From contig OZ038422.1 of NCBI GenBank assembly GCA_964036155.1, forward strand, positions 43,547,201-43,611,200: a stretch of 64,000 nt of DNA, given 5' to 3'. The position numbers and the translations under genes are program-made. The notes beneath the pieces are model-generated. The model was not told the origin of the DNA, did no database searches, and was given only the letters and a program-made list of their open reading frames with translations. Of this stretch, positions 1 to 13,500 are shown one piece after another. The number at the start of each line of letters is the position of its first letter. Positions within the stretch are counted from its first letter, which is position 1. Source of the DNA: Diploscapter coronatus. Its lineage: Eukaryota > Nematoda > Chromadorea > Rhabditida > Rhabditidae.

Positions 1-3000
1 GCTCTAACACGTGAATCAATGATTGGAATAATTAGAAAGATTGAAGAAATCGGTCGATGAATCGATCCGAAATGAATTCGATGCAGCAATTCGGCAATTC
101 AACAATGAGCGAATTAACTCCCTCCCCTTGCATCTTTGCATTTCTCCCCTTCTTTTGTCCTCCCTCATTATTACACGACCGCATATACATATATCATACA
201 TTTATACAATTAAAAAACCAATCAACTCTTCCCAGCAGGAATTTCTGAAATATATTCATGATCCAACAAAATTCATTGGTAATCAGACTGCTTTGATTGG
301 CAAAACGGTCTTGTGTGGTTGATGGAATTTTGCTAAATCAAGAGATGCATGAATCTGGCTGTCGTCGAGTTCGTCGTGAGGACAAACTTTTTCTATTTAA
401 ATTAAAATGCATGTTGACGGAAATTGAACTTGTGTTCACGGTCTGCATTTACTTGTTGAATTCCGAATATGCAAATACACTTGATCCGAGCCTTCCTTCT
501 ATGGACGTGCTCGGTCCGCAATCTGCACAGTGCTCATTCATATTTCGCATTCATTTCCCCTTCTCATTTCTTCATCTTCTCAATTTCGCGTCTTTTCACG
601 GAAATTACAAAAGTCGCTCCTGGCGCACGCCTCTCACGAGAGAGAAAAAGAGAGGGGCCATTATCTAATTGTTATGAGAAGGGGAAATAACGTAGAGACG
701 AAGTAGAACGAGAGAAACAGACAATTGAAAAGACTGTTCTGAACAAATAGAGAGAATTCGAAGGGGAAAGATAAAGAGAAGAAGGGGGGAAGAGAAATGA
801 ACGAAATGAGCAATCAGAAAGGAGATGGAAGAGAAAAAGAAGGGAAACTAAAGAGCCTGAGGCAACAATTACGGTGGAATGGAAGGAGCAGAGCAGAGCA
901 GAGGCGAAGGGAAAGCAAGGGACCAATCAGAGGAGCAACCAATTTCCGACGAGTCGCGATTTGGAAAGGACACACTCTGACGACAAATTATCATAATTCG
1001 AGCCATTTGAGCTGAGCACAATGGACATCGCTTACGAGAAATAATCGATATATTGATGAAGACCAACATATCATATCGATTTGATCGGATCGAACTTGGC
1101 CATTTCCCAAATTTTAGTGCGCCAATGCCTCGAATGCGAATGCGAAAGGGAAGTGAACTGTGTGTGCGCTGCGCAAATTTATGACTAATTTGCATTGACA
1201 GAGAGACATGCCGACACTCCAAAGCTGTAATGAGGCGAGGGAGATAGCACAGAAATTGGAGAGGGGAACTGTTATTGCCTCTAATTTTGGTATAAGACCT
1301 CATAGCTTATGAGGCAAATGTGAGAGGCAGGAAACAGGTAATGAAAATGAACGATGAAATGAGAAATGAGATGGAGAAATGAGGGAAATTGACAGCGACT
1401 CCCCACTCAGCCCTCATTAAACAGTCCTTGTTTGGGGAAAGGGGAAAACAGCCAAACGCAGACTCAGTCGATCAGAAGATTTTCATTTCAATCAATTAGG
1501 CGCATGAATTGTGTGATTGTCTGTGAGATGGAGATGCAGAGAGAAAGAGCTATTCACTTTATGAGCAAATGGTTAATAGCAAAATGATCGGAAATAAAAT
1601 GAAATGAAAACGATGCGGGACGCTAAAAATACAAATGAATAATAAACAAATCTGATTCATTTGGACGAAATCGCAGAAATTATGAGGAAGGGGAAATGAT
1701 CGTTGAGTCAGCCACAGAAATAAGACAATTCAGAAAATCGCGAAATTACGATACCGTAATAAATTTGATGAATTTTGAATAGGAAAAGGATAAGATTCAA
1801 TTTTTAACAAACCATAATACTAATAAAGATGACCTCAATTTTTCGGAATAGGTAAAAATACAGCCTATCCAGTGTTTGAAACAGAAACTCGAAAATTTCT
1901 GATTGAAAATACAGTCGGTTGTTTCGTTAACTTGAAAGCAAACTCTTATCAAGAAATGGATTGAGAAACTAGTGAAAAAGCAATGGACTGTGACAATGCT
2001 GGACTGTAATGTTGATTGTTGAATGTTATTCTTCGGAAGACAGCAGCAGCAGCCATTATCTCGATGCTCCGTTTTCTTCAAATCAGACATCTTTTAATGC
2101 AAATTGTGGATGTCATTTGCGCATTCTATGCATTTGCCCTATTGCTCTATCGATCTGTCATTCCATCGTCTTTCACAAAACAATTTCATCTCAATTTCAC
2201 GAGATCGCAAATTGTGATAAGTCGAGAGACAGAGTCTAACAACAGGCTTCATCATCAGATTTTGGTTATCGCATGATAAACTTTGAAAGCAGGGCTATTT
2301 TTCACAATTGGAAAAGTTGTCTGATTTGTAATTCTGAAAATTAAAGTTAGCGAGTTCGTTTGATTACTCATTGGAGATTGGAAATATAATTTCATCTAAC
2401 TGTAAACGTGGAAAGCTATCAGGACTGTTAAGGTTTTGAATTGAGAATTCTTCGAATTTCAGATTTTGGAAATTTGGTTTTGAAATTCAGACTGACATTC
2501 TTCTACAGTGTCGCAAAAGTCTTTGCGTCAGGTTAAGCTCAAAATGATACGCGTTATGGGAATGTGTGCATTTTTTAAAAATCATTTTCTGCCTTTTCAA
2601 ATCTCAATCCTTGTATATGACAAATTCGATGAAGTTTAGATCAGTGTTTGAGGTTTACAGTCCTTAAATAATTTTTTTGGCTTAATCAATGAAAAAGCTT
2701 TTATCATATTCTGTAAACTTAGAACCAGAATAAGTATTCAAATATTAGGAAGTAGCTTCGAATTTAGTTTTATGAAACTCCGAGCATCCTTATTTTTAAA
2801 ACTTTTCTGAAGAAAAAAATTAAACAAATTCTTACTCTCAGAATTTGAACTATAATGAATAAGTTTGGCTTATTTCTAATTTCAACTCAGAATGAGTATT
2901 TCCTGTTACAGGGCATTGTAATGCATCCGATTGAATGATTGGATGAAGAGATCGAAAAGTTCCCGCAGATTTGGGAGAGACATAGAGAGGTAGGGATAAT

Positions 3001-6000
3001 AGAGAGCATGAGTGTGGGAAAATGTTTGCGCGAGTAGGTCGCTCAAAGAACCGGTCAAAGGGATGGAATAGGAAGCTAGAGAGTGGGGGAAAATAGGAGG
3101 GGAAGAGATAAAGAATGTCAGATAGCACATGGATCGGAGTGACTTGAGAGATTCCGACAGAGATGATAGGGAATAGGCATGGAGTGACAATGCAGGGACA
3201 ACCAGAGCGTGCCTAATGCCATATATATTCATTCATCGTTTCTTTCATCCTCCTCTATCTTTCATCACATTTATTCGTTTTATTTTCATCATTCTCTGCC
3301 TCTTTCTGCTCTCTCACTATCACCGCTCTCAATTGCACTATCTCACTCTCTTCACATTCGCACCTCTCAAACACAGACTCATGCTGGTATTTAATCGGAT
3401 CTGTAATAAATCTATTTATCGCCTAGAGCGTATTAGTTAGCATTCGAAGGATGGATAGATGGATAGTGCTAGAAAAGTAAGGCGAATCGGATGTATTTAG
3501 TTGCGAAGAGTCAAACATTAAAAATGAATGAAGGGAATTATCGAGGGAAAGGGGAATTGGAAAATCAGAAATTGTATGTAATGTGCACATTTGCAGAGAT
3601 CTTTCAGACCCAGACTAACTAGCCAAAATGCCTTTGCTACGATTTGCCAACTTGTCGGAATCGGAATTGCTAAATTCTTTAACTGACTAGTTGGTCTTCC
3701 GAATCTTGGAATGAAATCCTAAAGGCCTTAAATTAGGCGGGCAATCGGCCGAGTCGTCTCCTTAATTTCATCAATTCTTGTGCTGATTTGCCGGAAAACA
3801 CAGACTCGTCTAATTTGGCGCCGTTTAGTCTTCCTCCCTCCGCTCCGCTTTATCTTCTCACATCACATCTCCCCGAGTCTCGAGTCTGACTGCTAAATTT
3901 CCTCATCCTGGGCCAAGATTTCTCCTCAATTCCCAATTTTTGGTTGGCCTCTTTGATTGAAGGCGAAAAAGTTCACTCCTCTGTCAATGAGACGGAAAAG
4001 CCGCACAAGGCTAATTGGAGACGGGAGAACAAAGCTGAAAGAGGAGATAAGAAGAATCGAGGAATCGGGGAGAATTGGCGGGCGCTACGTGTCCCTGGAG
4101 GCCGCGCTCGATTCGGCAGGACTATAGCTCTGCACAGCTCGGCCAGGGCAAGTTGGGTGATTTTTAAATCCCCAAATAGGAAATGAGCAAATGAAACGAG
4201 TAAAAGGGCCTGATGGCGAATCGAAAATTGCAATCAGCGAAAATGTGAAGGGATTTGGAGTCACAAAGTCAAAGTCTGCTGACAGATTTAATGGAGAGCA
4301 GGAGAACAGTGCCTCGATTTCCCTCTTTCTCTGACGCCGCACTCTCCACACAATCATTATAATCATTATTGTTACGCGGAAAAATTGAGCGATGGAATAG
4401 CGGCGAGGGCCTCTCGCATCAATTCTCCCAGCCACACTCTCATTTCCAATCGCCAGCATTGCGATCTCCAGGAATTGATTACCGCCATTCACAGAAGAAT
4501 AAAAGATTAATTCGAAATGTAATAGTGATCAACCATTGATAAAAGTGACAAAAATTATCTACAGTATAAAATGAATTAGCAATTTGTGAGTGAGCTCAAC
4601 GATGACGAGAAAGTAGATGAGGGGTGGGAAAATCAAAGGAAGTGGAGCTGAGAGGAAGTAGGAGAAGGGGGATCAATTTCACTTAGCGTGTCTCCCAAAG
4701 AAACAGGAAAGAGGCGAGAATGAATGAATGCTAAGAGAGGAAGAAGGAAGGGGCACGGTACTTCTCATTCTCATTCTCCTCGTCTTTGTCGCCTGTTTAC
4801 CGTTGCTTTGTCTATTCGATCGACAAAAACACAAAACGCTGCTTAGCGGAGCTTATCCTAGCAAAATCGAGATTCACTCAATTTTCGAAAAGTTAGATAT
4901 AAACTGAAAAATCGCAAAGTATCGGAAGAGGCAGATCCTGAAAACAAGATGATACTCTTTCTATGCAATAATTTGGCTCTTCTCATTCATTGACTCTGCC
5001 TCTCTAAATTTCAACTCTGCCAGATTGCTCCCTTGATAGACCTCTTCTCGAATTGGACTGGGCTTGCATCCATGCATTCAAGCTCATCAAAATGGACAAA
5101 TTTCAGTGCAAAATACGAGAAATGCATAGATCATTCGCCGAGTTGCAAAAATATCCAAATGCTAAATCGTCATTGAACTAAACTAAATGATCAAAATCTT
5201 TCTAAAACTCTCTAAACGTCGAACTTTTAATGAGCAAATTCTCTACAGTTCGAAGAAGTGTCCTTGCAATTTTTCAATCCGAAAAGAGATTTTTCTGAGG
5301 ATTAAAATGGTCGATGTTAAATTTTCAAGGGCAAATGGAGATCATAATAAGAAGTGAAATGAAGAATGAGAAATTAGGGAGGGGAGCCAAATTGAGGAGG
5401 TGGGGCTATTTGAGGCTGAGAAAGATGGGATCAGTCGAATTCGCACTGACAGGTGCGAACTTCGCATGAGACTCGAAGAAATTAGAAGTTTGCTCGAAAG
5501 TTCAAGTAATTGTTAGTCGAAATGTTGCCGAACGAGAGAGTGAAGGAATTTGCGAGATTGCAGAAAGACTGAAAGTTGTTAATGGGCAGTTGAGACATTG
5601 CTGAGGTCAATGAATCATGCACAAAATGGTGGGATTATTTAACGAAAGGCAATAAACGAGGCAAGTTGACAAGAATCGGAGAGCAGAGCAGACAGTTCGG
5701 CTGGCAGGGAATATGGGGAAGAGGGGAGGACTTAGGTTAATGGGGAATGTCCTTGCACATGCAAATGACAATACACAATGCAGAAAAGCAAAGCAGGACT
5801 GCAATCGAATGATCGAATGGGGACAAATGAGAGGGGAAGGGGAAGGAAATGCAGAACGAGATGGGAATGTAAGCAAATACTCGATCAAAATGAATGAATT
5901 CAAATGACAAATTGCAAATTGATGCTGATTCAGATCAACAATGTTTAGACAATTCGAGATGGTTGAACAAGCGTGAGAAAGGCTAGAAATTCTGAAAGGT

Positions 6001-7533
6001 ATCCCAATTTGGCGATGTAGCTCTGAGGAATGACGACCGTAATCTGCGTCTGCACTGCTCTTCATTTATTCGCCAGTCATCTGTCAGTGTCTGTCTCTCT
6101 GCTCATGTTCCTCAAACAATGCGCGATGAGCCTCCCTTCGCCACCTCTTCCACACTCTCTCGTCCTCATTCATTCCATAACCCTCGATATTCGTGTGCGT
6201 GTGTGTGCTAACAAATAAGTCCGACTAACAAATAACTTGTGACTCTGTCATTTTCCTCTCATTCCCTTATTCCCTTTCCCTTCCCCTCTTCTTCTTTTTC
6301 TTCTTTCTCTCTAACTCTAAATTTCCCTCAAAGACGTGAATTGTGCGCATTGGGGCATTACAGACAAATCGCGGCCGATGCGTGAAAAGTGACACTGCCT
6401 AATAGGATAGTAAAATTGGGAATGAATGATGAATGAATTCAATGAAATAGAGGAGACATGACTGGGAATTCGGAATCGAGTTGCAATGAATGGACTCGGC
6501 CATAGTTAATCGGGAGAATCAAACACAATCATCGCAAATTGGAGTCATACTGTAAATGATGATCACGAAACTTGTTTCGGGAGAATTTGCGTAAGTTCGC
6601 GCAGCTTAAATAGTAAACCAACAACATCATATTTGGGCTACTCTCCTCGCTTACAAAAATCATTGGATTAGCCATACCGAATTTTTAGCGAAAGTTTGAA
6701 ATTTTGCAAAATTACGTATTTCTACCAAGTTGTTTTGATAAATGCTTGCACTTTGTTCCTCTCTTAATTCGATCTTTGCGCTGTTAAAGATATCCCAATT
6801 TAGTCACCAAGTTATTAGAAGATAAGCTCCGAAAGTCAGATAAATTTTGGAAGTTCAGAAATTGAGCTCTAGTAGAAATCTTCTAATTCTAATGAGCAAT
6901 GTCGAAATGTTTTGATTTTACGGGGGGAATGAGAGATCTCGAGCAAGTTGTTCTGGTTGATTATTGAACGACTGAAAGCTGATTTGATGGTTGTGGGGTT
7001 GTGGGATGGAAAGATGAGTGATAAAACTGATAAGAAAGGGGTGATTAGCTCAGAATCGGATGAGGGATCAGGAACTAGCGGGGCAGGGCTTATTAGGCAA
7101 ATGAAATGAAATGGGCGTTCAAACCTCAGCTCTTCTGTCCAGCTTATGCCTGCCTCTAGCAGACAGCGTTGCAAACTGCACAGCCTCGAGCAAGGCTCGA
7201 ATTAGGCAATAGGCAATGAAGCCGATTCATCATATTGGGCCTCAGAGATTTGACTGCGATGAGAGAAATAGAAGGCGGATTCGAGAAAGAGAGACAGGGA
7301 AAGGAGAGACAACGAGTAAAGTCGCCAGCCAAGCAGCATGCTGGAATGAGGCAGATCCAAAGTGCCGAAGTGAAGGCAGAGGCAGAAATGAAGACATTTG
7401 AAGAAGCTAATTTGGCAGCGAGGAAGAGTCAGACAATGCAAATGCAGGCTGAGATTGGTCACAAACGAGTTGACGATTAGAATGAAACGAAAGTGAAGAT
7501 GGGGAGGGAGAGCGAATTATTCTGTTGAATTAC
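1..7533. other. Gene-poor stretch, probably zfh-2 intron/downstream exons unresolved
   Basis: No exon here could be supported. The zfh-2-like gene on the minus strand ends its last recognised exon at 7534 with an open phase-1 donor, so at least one further exon must lie here or beyond the left edge. I looked for an exon that starts in the right phase and encodes zinc-finger or homeodomain residues and found none I trust. A weak candidate is 453-521 (minus), which has an acceptor and donor in the right phase but no family motif. The sequence is rich in purine runs and AATG-type words, which create long but unconvincing reading frames. Confidence 0.5.
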
Positions 7534-10500
7534 CTGATTGACTGTTCGAATTGGTGCTCATCGGCCAGGTCGACGGCTCGTGACACGTCATGTGAGCTGA
7601 AATTTGACTTTTGTAAAAATGCCAAAGAAAAATTTTCCAAAATTGCCATTAATAAATATATTACCGCGATAGTATTTCATGAAATCTCGGAAAGACTGCT
7701 GATCTTCGATTATACAATGATAATAAAAGCTGAGCCTGATTGCTTTGACAAGAAAAAAGGAATGAGATTCTTGCTCGCTTTGTCGATTGCATTGTGCTGC
7801 ACGATTTTCTCCTTCATTCCCCGAATTCTCCCACAGCTCTGTTCGATTCGATTCCTTCAAATTCCCTTATTTCCCTGTATTGTCAATTTCTCCTTATTTC
7901 TCTTCATTCTTCATTCCTTCCCATTTTCTTTCCAATCGCACTTTGCATCAAAAGCTGAGTCAACATTATTTGAACTGTGAAAGAGAAGGGAGAGGCAAGC
8001 AGCTCGTAGCGAATGAGGCGATGAATTTGTTGATGACTCTGTCTATCTGTCGTCTATTTTCTCACCTTCTCACCGTATCCCTCACAATGACTAGATCGAG
8101 CAAAATTAAGCCTCAATCAAACACATAAAAGCAGAGCCAGAAATGGAAGAGTTGAGGGAAGACAATTTGATGTGATCCTTATCAAATAAAGTTGAGGAAT
8201 CTATACAACGAATGAAAGAAATAATACATCGCTATCACACACAATAATGAATGAATGCAAATAGATTTCACTCATTTTTCACTTCTAGCTACAGTATGCT
8301 TCGTTAATCAACATTTTGCAAGAGATACGGTAGCTGATGAATGCGAAATTGATCAGGCGTGAAGTAACTGGAATGAATTGGGGATGATATTAGAAGAAAT
8401 GAACAAGAAGGAGAAGACTCAACTGCAAATAACTATAAAACTAAATGGCTGAAGTGAATGAATATGACAATGAATGAACGAATGAAGAAATGAAGAGAGT
8501 CTGAGGTCGCAATCAGTCGAATACGCAAAACTGCACAAATCACGAAGAAGAACAAGGAAAAAGTGGCGCCTGCGGACAAATCGACCAACTTATAACGAAA
8601 ATGATCCCGCTTTTTTATGCATTTTGATAGATTTACGTTTCGCAGATGACCTTCAGTTCATAAAATCTGCAATCAAAACTACATAAAAATTCATTTAGTG
8701 AAATAAGCAAGGTTCAAATTGGCTGAGGAAAATGCAAAGGGGGCAAATTAGCGGTTGAAATGCAATGAAATGAAAATGAATCGAATGCGAATGGGCAGCG
8801 AATCAACCAGTCATTATTATTTGCCTCTTTAAACCTAAATTTCAAGGACTTTCACCCTCGTAATGACTATTGCCTTTGCTTAATAGCGTCGTCCAAATTA
8901 AGCACCGAAAATGAGCACGATCAAATAAGGTCTAATTTATAGATTTCGTTGCGAACTAAAATTAGAGACAATTTTAAATTTCGTTTAAAATATCACCGTT
9001 TTCTGCAGAGATTGGGTATCGCGTAATCATCATTTAATGAGTTTGGCAATAACAAAGATATTATTTTTAAAATCGGCATATTGAGACAAAGTTAATGGTG
9101 CACAGAATCGGATGAAAAATGTGCACGTCGTATTTTCAATTTGTTGTCAAAATTGTTATTTGAAGCATTGAATCTTCGGCAATTCTTCTGCCAACAACGC
9201 GCTAATTTCAGTACTTCAAAAGTGCACGGTATTTGATCGTTTGTTCTCAATAACGCTGTTCTCATGTATTTTCTTGCTAACTTTAACGCGCGAACATTCT
9301 AAAAGTCGATTGAAATTATTGGAATTTTTGACAAATCAAGCAAGAAAGGACAAGTTCATAGATGAAGTGGAGGAATGGAGAGAATCCAAATAAAGAAGGA
9401 TTTGTTTGATTGATCGAGAGAAAGTCTTTTATTTACGATTTTATGTTAATGAGAACGAGAGGCTACGAGTGCAGAGTGCAAAGGGAAGGGCAGACAGTTT
9501 GCTGGAGGCTGCGACTAAGGACAGTCTCAATGAGGGTGGATATGCAAAGAGGCAACGGGCAAAGAAGCAAAAGACTAAACCGATTGACCTATTCCAACAA
9601 TCCAAATTAGGATTTGGGCATGGGAAATTCAGAAAGAAGAAGTTAAAAGGTACACAGCTCTCATAAATCTTGGAAGCATGAATTTCTACAATGAAAAAAT
9701 CACTTATGATTCTACTATCTCGGTAATAACAGCAGCAGTAATTGAATGAACTTACTGATGCAGTCCGGCTTGTTAGCGGCTTCGTAGTTGCATAAACGAC
9801 AGACGAACAGGAGAATAGGTTGCCTGAGGGAAGTTCGGTGGCTGGCAGAATCGCAGTGCTCTTGCAGAGATGAACCGCTGAACATCTTGTATTAGTGGCC
9901 GACTGATTGAATGAATAAATGGAATGCAGACGCAGACTAACTGTTGAATTGCTACTAGCTAAGCCTTGTTTAAGTCAGTATTTCTGCCAACATAAACCGA
10001 TTCGAGTAAGTCCGAATAAGTCAACGATTAACCAGATTATCTCAAACAATCCAAGAGATTCCTCCTCGATATCCTACCAGATACCAGCTGATGCCGATTA
10101 CTTGTGCTGTGTACGAAGGTCCAATTCTTGATTCTTCGGAGTTTCAAAATATTTATCCAAAACGTGACGAACGGAATGAAATTTTCTCTAATTTCGTATC
10201 TGATTTTACAACTGCAAATCGCATTCCGAAGTCTTATCGCCAGTTATTTGATTCTCGTCTTAGATCAGCAGGTCTCTGGATTTGCGCATTTCTCCCCGAG
10301 CCCCTCGAGAAGAGCGCAGACTGAATGAGCATTTCCCTAATTTCTCCTGTTGTTTGGTTTTCGAATCGTAGTGTCAACAGAATTAGTTAGGTATCGACAA
10401 ATTAGCGTATTTCTAGACTCTTTTACAGGCTTATTTGCTAGTAGACAATAACAGTTTTAAATTAAGCGCGGTAAGCGAGGGGGCTAATTCGGAAAATTGG

Positions 10501-13500
10501 TCAAAATTTACAAATTTCAACATAAATAGTCTCATGGTTTAAGGTTTTGTGCATTCAAAAAATAAACAAAATAATTTTAAGCGCTTCATCAGATTGATGT
10601 TTTTCTTAGTATAACCCTCCATAAGTCGCTTATGAATGTTCAAGCTCATGTCCTCTGCAGCAGATTTGTAAATACTCTTTGAAAAGTAGTTCTGATTGAA
10701 ATTTGTAGAGTATTTGATAAATCACCATCATTTTATATTGGATATGATTTTGGATAGTTCAAAAATTGGTATTATTTCGCGGAATTTCAAAGTCTGATTA
10801 GCCTAGCCTGTTGTCGTAAGCTGAGCTGATTTTCGGATTATACGTAAAATATTCGATTAGTTTCTGAAATTCGAAAATTAACCGCTCGTATGTATGTAAG
10901 CAAACTCCTATAAGAACCTTATCTTCTGAAGTCAGAATTGAGCAAATGAATGAACATATAAAAATTATTTGTAGTGATTTTTACTCCTAATACAAGTAAT
11001 AATAAACATTCTAATGCTGGCTTTATATGAAAGCGTGAACAATATTTAGGTTGAAATGGTTCATTTTGTTTTAGGTTTGGTTAAGCAATTCTTACGGAAT
11101 CATTCGATTCTTATTTTTGTGCCAATATGAATACTAAATTATTTTGCACTTTAAAAAGACCTCCTGTATTATACACCGTCGGAAGACCGATACTGCCCGT
11201 AAAAGATATCGGCTCTTTTTCTTATTTCTCCCCTTTGCCTACACTCTTTCACCCTAAAATTCGGTGTCTAATGCAGAAAGTCTCTTGGAAACTCAAAAAT
11301 TTTATCATAAGTTAAAAATTACATAGAAAACCTCTTCCCCATCTAGACTTGATCTCTATCTATTCAATAACTATTTCTTATGATAACATTATGACATGTT
11401 GCCAAAAATTTTGTTATTTTCTTAAAGAATCTTGTGATATTTACATGCAAACCACTACAAATGTTTGTAAAGTTACCAAAATTCTGTATTAAGAAGCGTA
11501 GGTAAGAGGAGCATAACTGGTGAATTTTACAAATAGTGGTAGTGGTTTAGTTGCGAGTTTTACAGAAAATCGTTTTTGACTTAATCCCAGTTTCAGCTAA
11601 ATCATTTATGGGTAAAGACTGAAACATTATTTTCAAAATAGCTCACTAACTCATTATCAACCTTCAAATCTTAGATTTTTTTTTTCTTTTAAATGACGAA
11701 GTGAATTTTTTACCTAGTGATCACTTCCTGACAGACTCTGCAATAGATTTGGAAGGGACTTTTCGTATTGCAAAGTCGAAAGAGGGCTGAAGTGCCTGTA
11801 GTTCCTTCACGAATGTGGTTCACCTGAAATTAATTTGCATAATTAACTTAATATAGGAGCTAATTATTGTCCCAATTAGCTGATTGAATAATTAATGAGG
11901 TATGATGAAGTACCCAAGTGAATTCATCGGTAGCTCCTGCTCGCTCCTTTCTCTCCTCCTCATTGCCTAATGTCTGTTGATTGGCCGACTCCTCCCTCCT
12001 TCCTTCCCTTCGCTTCCTTCCTTGCCTCACAAATTCCGTCGCATTCATTCATTCATTCATCGCTCCGCCCATAAATTTCTTTTCTTTTTACTTCCAATAG
12101 CAAGTGAGACTTCATATTGACAAGAGAAATGAACAAATATGAAAAGGTGCTACAAAAGTTGATATTTTTGGTCTGATTAGTCAGATTTAAATTGATCTAA
12201 ATTTGATGATAATTGCTTTGACTTGAAAAATATAAAATGGCCTTAGACTCTGCAACTCAACTCATCAATGAATATTAAGAGGCTTTGCCTGAAGGAGAGA
12301 AGACGAGTTTTACAGGTGCCGATTGTTCACGAAAATGACCTCGGAGAAAGAAGAAAATACGAGGGAAGTAGAGGAAAACAGAATCCTAATCGCATAATGA
12401 ATGCGTTAAATAGAAACTGGCAAAGAATGGAGGAGGCAGATTAAATGAAAAGCAATGAGAGAAGAAGAAGGCTCAAGGTAACCAGATCTGAGACTCTAAG
12501 ACTGAATGACTGACTCTCAGCATCGTAAAGGTACCACATCAACTAGGAATCCAATGGAATTGGTCTAGAGTAAACAATTTCAAAGGCCTAAAATCTGTAA
12601 AATTGCTAAAATCATATGAAGATCGGGATATACAAATGTGTACAACTATCATTTCCTGAATCATTTCCATTTCCTCTCGATTCCTTTGCCTGTCATTCTT
12701 CTCTCGTTAATATGCGCGAATCATAACAATGAAAAGGAGATTTGCAGACGTTCAAAGAAGGCGATAAAAGAAGGGAAATAAGGAAAGAAAAGAGATGACC
12801 GGACATAAAAAAGAAGAGAGGGACTGTTTGCACAAATAGTAAGGGATGAGCTAAAGCATGGCGGCTAAGCATTGATCTGTCAGATCTGCCTGTAAGGGAA
12901 ATCAGATAAATTCCGGAAATAAACAGATGATTGTGACTGACACGCAGACGCATGCATGTTTGCATTACTGCTGCTTTTAGAATTCCATCAAAAAGGAATT
13001 AGAACTGCAATTGTCGTGCGGCAAATTTATGAATTCCTACATTGGATGACTAATTATAGCAATGGACAGATACAGTATGCCTGTCTGCGAATGCTGATTG
13101 GGGAATTCGAGAATTCCAATGAAATGCACAATCAGCAATGTAGTGCGAAGTGTTATGTGTTTGAAGGCTATTGTCTGTCTGTTTCCGTCTTTGTGCACAG
13201 AGAGAAATCGTATCGCTGAATTATGCATAAAGAGCGAATTTCAATCGCAAAGCAACAGCCCATAATATAGGAGAAGCAATTGGCTGTGAGCAAGAATGCG
13301 AGAAGAAGTTTTGGATTGGAGAGAGTCCAGACAGACTGACATCGCCTCCCCACTCCCTTTTGTCATTTGCAGTTGTCGAGTTGCAGAGTTGTCGTATCTC
13401 CTGACTAATCGTCCTTTCCCTTTCCCAAGCAGCCCATTCATTGATGATTGTCAAATGAAAATATCGAGTTTCGAATCGAATCACCAGAAAGCAAAATGTG

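Noticed and set aside
297..668. 123-codon plus-strand frame near the left edge
   Set aside because: No recognisable protein, no splice signals, biased composition.
4085..4492. 135-codon minus-strand frame
   Set aside because: No domain, no correct splice phase to join zfh-2, and overlaps another long frame on the other strand.
5607..6065. 152-codon minus-strand frame
   Set aside because: Hydrophobic, Ser/Leu/Phe-rich mirror of purine-biased DNA; no finger or homeodomain residues and no donor in the phase zfh-2 needs.
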